This document shows, piece after piece, positions 5,350-6,908 of a DNA stretch of 6,908 nucleotides; the first letter of the stretch is position 1; the number at the start of each line of letters is the position of its first letter. The notes beneath the pieces are model-generated. The model did not search any database, was not told the DNA's origin, and saw only the letters and a program-made list of their open reading frames with translations. The position numbers and the translations under genes are program-made. Source of the DNA: Planctomycetaceae bacterium (GTDB taxonomy: Bacteria > Planctomycetota > Planctomycetia > Pirellulales > Thermoguttaceae); the NCBI GenBank assembly GCA_031283825.1, contig JAITAZ010000490.1:1-6908 (forward strand), read 5' to 3'.

Positions 5350-6639
5350 ATGAAAAATGTAATAGCGTTAATTCTTGGCGGCGGCGTTGGGTCGCGGTTG
5401 TATCCGTTGACGAAATTTCGGGCGAAGCCGGCGGTTCCGATTGGGGGCAAGTATCGGCTGATAGACATTCCGCTTTCGAATTGTATAAACAGCGGGATTG
5501 ATCAGATTTATATTTTAACTCAGTTTAATTCTGCGAGTTTGCATCATCATTTGCATTCTTTTCAATTTGATTATTTTCATGGCGGCTTTGCTGAGATACT
5601 TGCGGCGCAGCAGACTAATGAGAAGTCTAATTGGTATCAGGGGACGGCGGATGCGGTGCGTCAGAATTTGAGTTATATTCAGCAGCGGAATGTGGAGTAT
5701 GTGTTGATTCTTTCTGGTGATCAGCTTTACAAGATGAATTTCAAGTCGATGCTTGATTCTCATATTAAGACTGGCGCGGACGTATCGATTGCGGGATTGC
5801 CGGTTAGTCGGGAGCAGGCGGTTGAGCTTGGGATTATGCGTCTTGACAGCAACGGGCGAGTTATAGGTTTTATTGAGAAGCCTAAAACGGAGGAGGAATT
5901 GGATCATGTTCGAACTGATCCGGCGTGGATAGACAGTCGTGGAATAAAGGCGAGGTCTCGTGATTGTTTAGCGAGTATGGGGATTTATCTTTTTAACAGG
6001 GACACGTTGTTGGAGTCGCTTGAGAAGACGGATTACAAGGATTTTGGCAAGGAGGTATTTCCGGCGACGATTAGGACTCGTAAGGTTCAGGTATATTTGT
6101 TTGATGGATATTGGGAGGATGTTGGGACGATTCGATCTTTTTTTTCTGCTAATCTTGCGATGGCTGGGGCGAATCCTCCGTTTGTATTGGGTCGTCCTGA
6201 CTGGGAGACATTTACGCAGCCGCGATTTTTGCCGCCGACTCGCGTTGACGGCGCAACAATTAGAGGCAGTTTGATTGCTGATGGTTGTAATATTGGCGAG
6301 TGGGCGGTGGTTGAGAATAGTATTATTGGTTTGAGTTGTCAGATTGGTCGAGGAGTTCGGATTCGCAATTCGATAATTATGGGCAATGATTATTATGAGA
6401 CGTTGGAGGAGAAAAAGTCTTTTGCTGCGCGGGGGATTCCTCAGATTGGGATAGGCGACAATTCGGTGATTGAAAATGCGATTATTGACAAGGCGTGTAG
6501 GATTGGCAAACATGTTGAGATTATAAATCGCGACAACATTTTCAACGGCGAAGAAAAACCATTCGGAATGATCCGCGATGGAATTATTTGCATTCAGAAG
6601 GAGTCAATAATCCCCGACGGATGGAAATTACAGAGTTAA
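5350..6639 (+). CDS. glgC: Glucose-1-phosphate adenylyltransferase (ADP-glucose pyrophosphorylase)
   Basis: GlgC converts glucose-1-phosphate and ATP to ADP-glucose and pyrophosphate, the committed step of bacterial glycogen synthesis. The 429-residue product has normal family length. The nucleotidyltransferase domain starts with GGGVGSRLYPLT (10-21) and contains WYQGTADAVRQ (95-105), SGDQLYKM (122-129) with metal-binding-type Asp124, IEKP (175-178) for sugar phosphate, and YWEDVGTI (254-261). The C-terminal third (about 304-429) has the hexapeptide-like turns of a left-handed beta-helix (NSIIG, GRGVRIRNSIIMG). Overall it resembles the cyanobacterial/plant branch more than the enterobacterial one. 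ATG 5350 is chosen over an in-frame TTG at 5242 because the extra 36 codons are not family-like and cover a repeat fragment; no Shine-Dalgarno is seen. Codons end strongly in G or T (Glu: 20 GAG, 4 GAA), opposite to nifU. It partners functionally with glgX in the same window. Confidence 0.95.
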   Translation: MKNVIALILGGGVGSRLYPLTKFRAKPAVPIGGKYRLIDIPLSNCINSGIDQIYILTQFNSASLHHHLHSFQFDYFHGGFAEILAAQQTNEKSNWYQGTADAVRQNLSYIQQRNVEYVLILSGDQLYKMNFKSMLDSHIKTGADVSIAGLPVSREQAVELGIMRLDSNGRVIGFIEKPKTEEELDHVRTDPAWIDSRGIKARSRDCLASMGIYLFNRDTLLESLEKTDYKDFGKEVFPATIRTRKVQVYLFDGYWEDVGTIRSFFSANLAMAGANPPFVLGRPDWETFTQPRFLPPTRVDGATIRGSLIADGCNIGEWAVVENSIIGLSCQIGRGVRIRNSIIMGNDYYETLEEKKSFAARGIPQIGIGDNSVIENAIIDKACRIGKHVEIINRDNIFNGEEKPFGMIRDGIICIQKESIIPDGWKLQS

Positions 6640-6668
6640 TAGAATAACAACGATTCTTCAGCAAGACG

Positions 6669-6733
6669 AGCTTTCATATCTTTTGGTTGGATTTCGTAGT
6701 ATGAATAAACGCAAACGCGCAATTATGAAAGCT
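6669..6733. repeat. 10-bp inverted repeat after glgC
   Basis: AGCTTTCATA (6669-6678) and TATGAAAGCT (6724-6733) are perfect inverted arms around 45 bases, 30 bases downstream of the glgC stop. The arms contain ATGAAAGCT on both strands, so both directions can be read as Met-Lys-Ala-Arg and then stop after a few codons. The + frame through the loop (ending at TAA 6743) is open from 6611 but lacks a start codon until TTG 6683 and ATG 6701. It may be a stem-loop at the transcript end or the remnant of a small gene. Confidence 0.35.
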
Positions 6734-6755
6734 AGATACACGTAAAAAAATAAGT

Positions 6756-6778
6756 GTAACCGTTCACGGGTTTTTAAA
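6756..6778 (+). terminator. 13-bp motif copy 2 with possible weak terminator
   Basis: GTAACCGTTCACG (6756-6768) is the second copy of the motif at 2999-3011. Here it is followed by GG and five T residues, so AACCG-TTCA-CGGGTT can form a short hairpin with one bulge and a T-tract, as in a weak intrinsic terminator about 120 bases after glgC. The T-run and following AAA match 2963-2978 with one mismatch. Confidence 0.35.
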
Positions 6779-6798
6779 TTCGGATTTGAATTACTAAA

Positions 6799-6908
6799 TC
6801 CAATGTAGAGACGCAAGGCATTGCGTCTCTACAATCGAATAATGAGACGCAAGGCATTGCGTCTCTACAATCGAATAATGAGACGCAAGGCATTGCGTCT
6901 CTACAATC
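6799..6908. repeat. 36-bp tandem repeat array with palindromic core, runs off window
   Basis: Three units with an exact 36-base period begin near 6799; the third is cut by the window end. Cores start at 6808, 6844 and 6880. Each has arms GAGACGCAA and TTGCGTCTC around GGCA; in the first unit the arms extend to 12 bp (6805-6832). The 14 bases between cores, TACAATCGAATAAT, are identical between units. Identical interspersed bases and the lack of varying spacers argue against CRISPR. GAGACGC-GCGTCTC palindromes are, from memory, common dispersed repeats in cyanobacteria and some other phyla. Confidence 0.8.

Noticed and set aside
6799..6908. CRISPR array suggested by the 36-base period
   Set aside because: The 14 bases between palindromic cores are identical in all units, so there are no distinct spacers; it is a plain tandem repeat.

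Overview
The window carries four complete genes, all on the + strand: a glycogen debranching enzyme (glgX), a FabZ-type hydroxyacyl-ACP dehydratase, a three-domain NifU iron-sulfur scaffold, and ADP-glucose pyrophosphorylase (glgC). Base composition is moderate to low in G+C and the gaps are very A+T-rich. None of the three downstream genes has a clear Shine-Dalgarno sequence. The protein sequences read most like planctomycete versions, perhaps an anaerobic or host-associated lineage. That assignment is from memory of the families, not from a search, and is tentative.

Layout: 1-94 is an upstream gap with an 8-bp inverted repeat; 95-2299 glgX; 2471-2959 fabZ-like; 2960-4150 a 1.2-kb non-coding stretch; 4151-5161 nifU; 5162-5349 a short gap with an 8-bp tandem repeat and a fragment of a dispersed repeat; 5350-6639 glgC; 6640-6908 a 3' gap ending in a 36-bp tandem array that runs off the window.

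The long gap is the most structured part. Three foldback elements lie almost end to end (3020-3102, 3108-3273, 3274-3470). The first looks like an intrinsic terminator or small structured RNA. The second contains five 9-bp GGGGACNNN units with G-quadruplex potential. The third is a long imperfect palindrome, and 20 bp of it recur exactly between nifU and glgC. Further along are a good sigma70-like promoter (3930-3958), a Fur-box-like sequence (3874-3892) and a 7-1-7 dyad inside the promoter spacer, which together suggest iron-responsive control of nifU.

Functionally, GlgC makes ADP-glucose for glycogen synthesis and GlgX debranches glycogen during breakdown, so the window holds one synthetic and one degradative step of glycogen metabolism. 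The dehydratase and NifU serve fatty-acid synthesis and Fe-S assembly and look like housekeeping neighbours rather than parts of one system. I found no convincing new multi-gene system. The most unusual signals are the repeat mosaic, the candidate iron operators, and a sharp change in synonymous codon choice between and within genes on the same strand.
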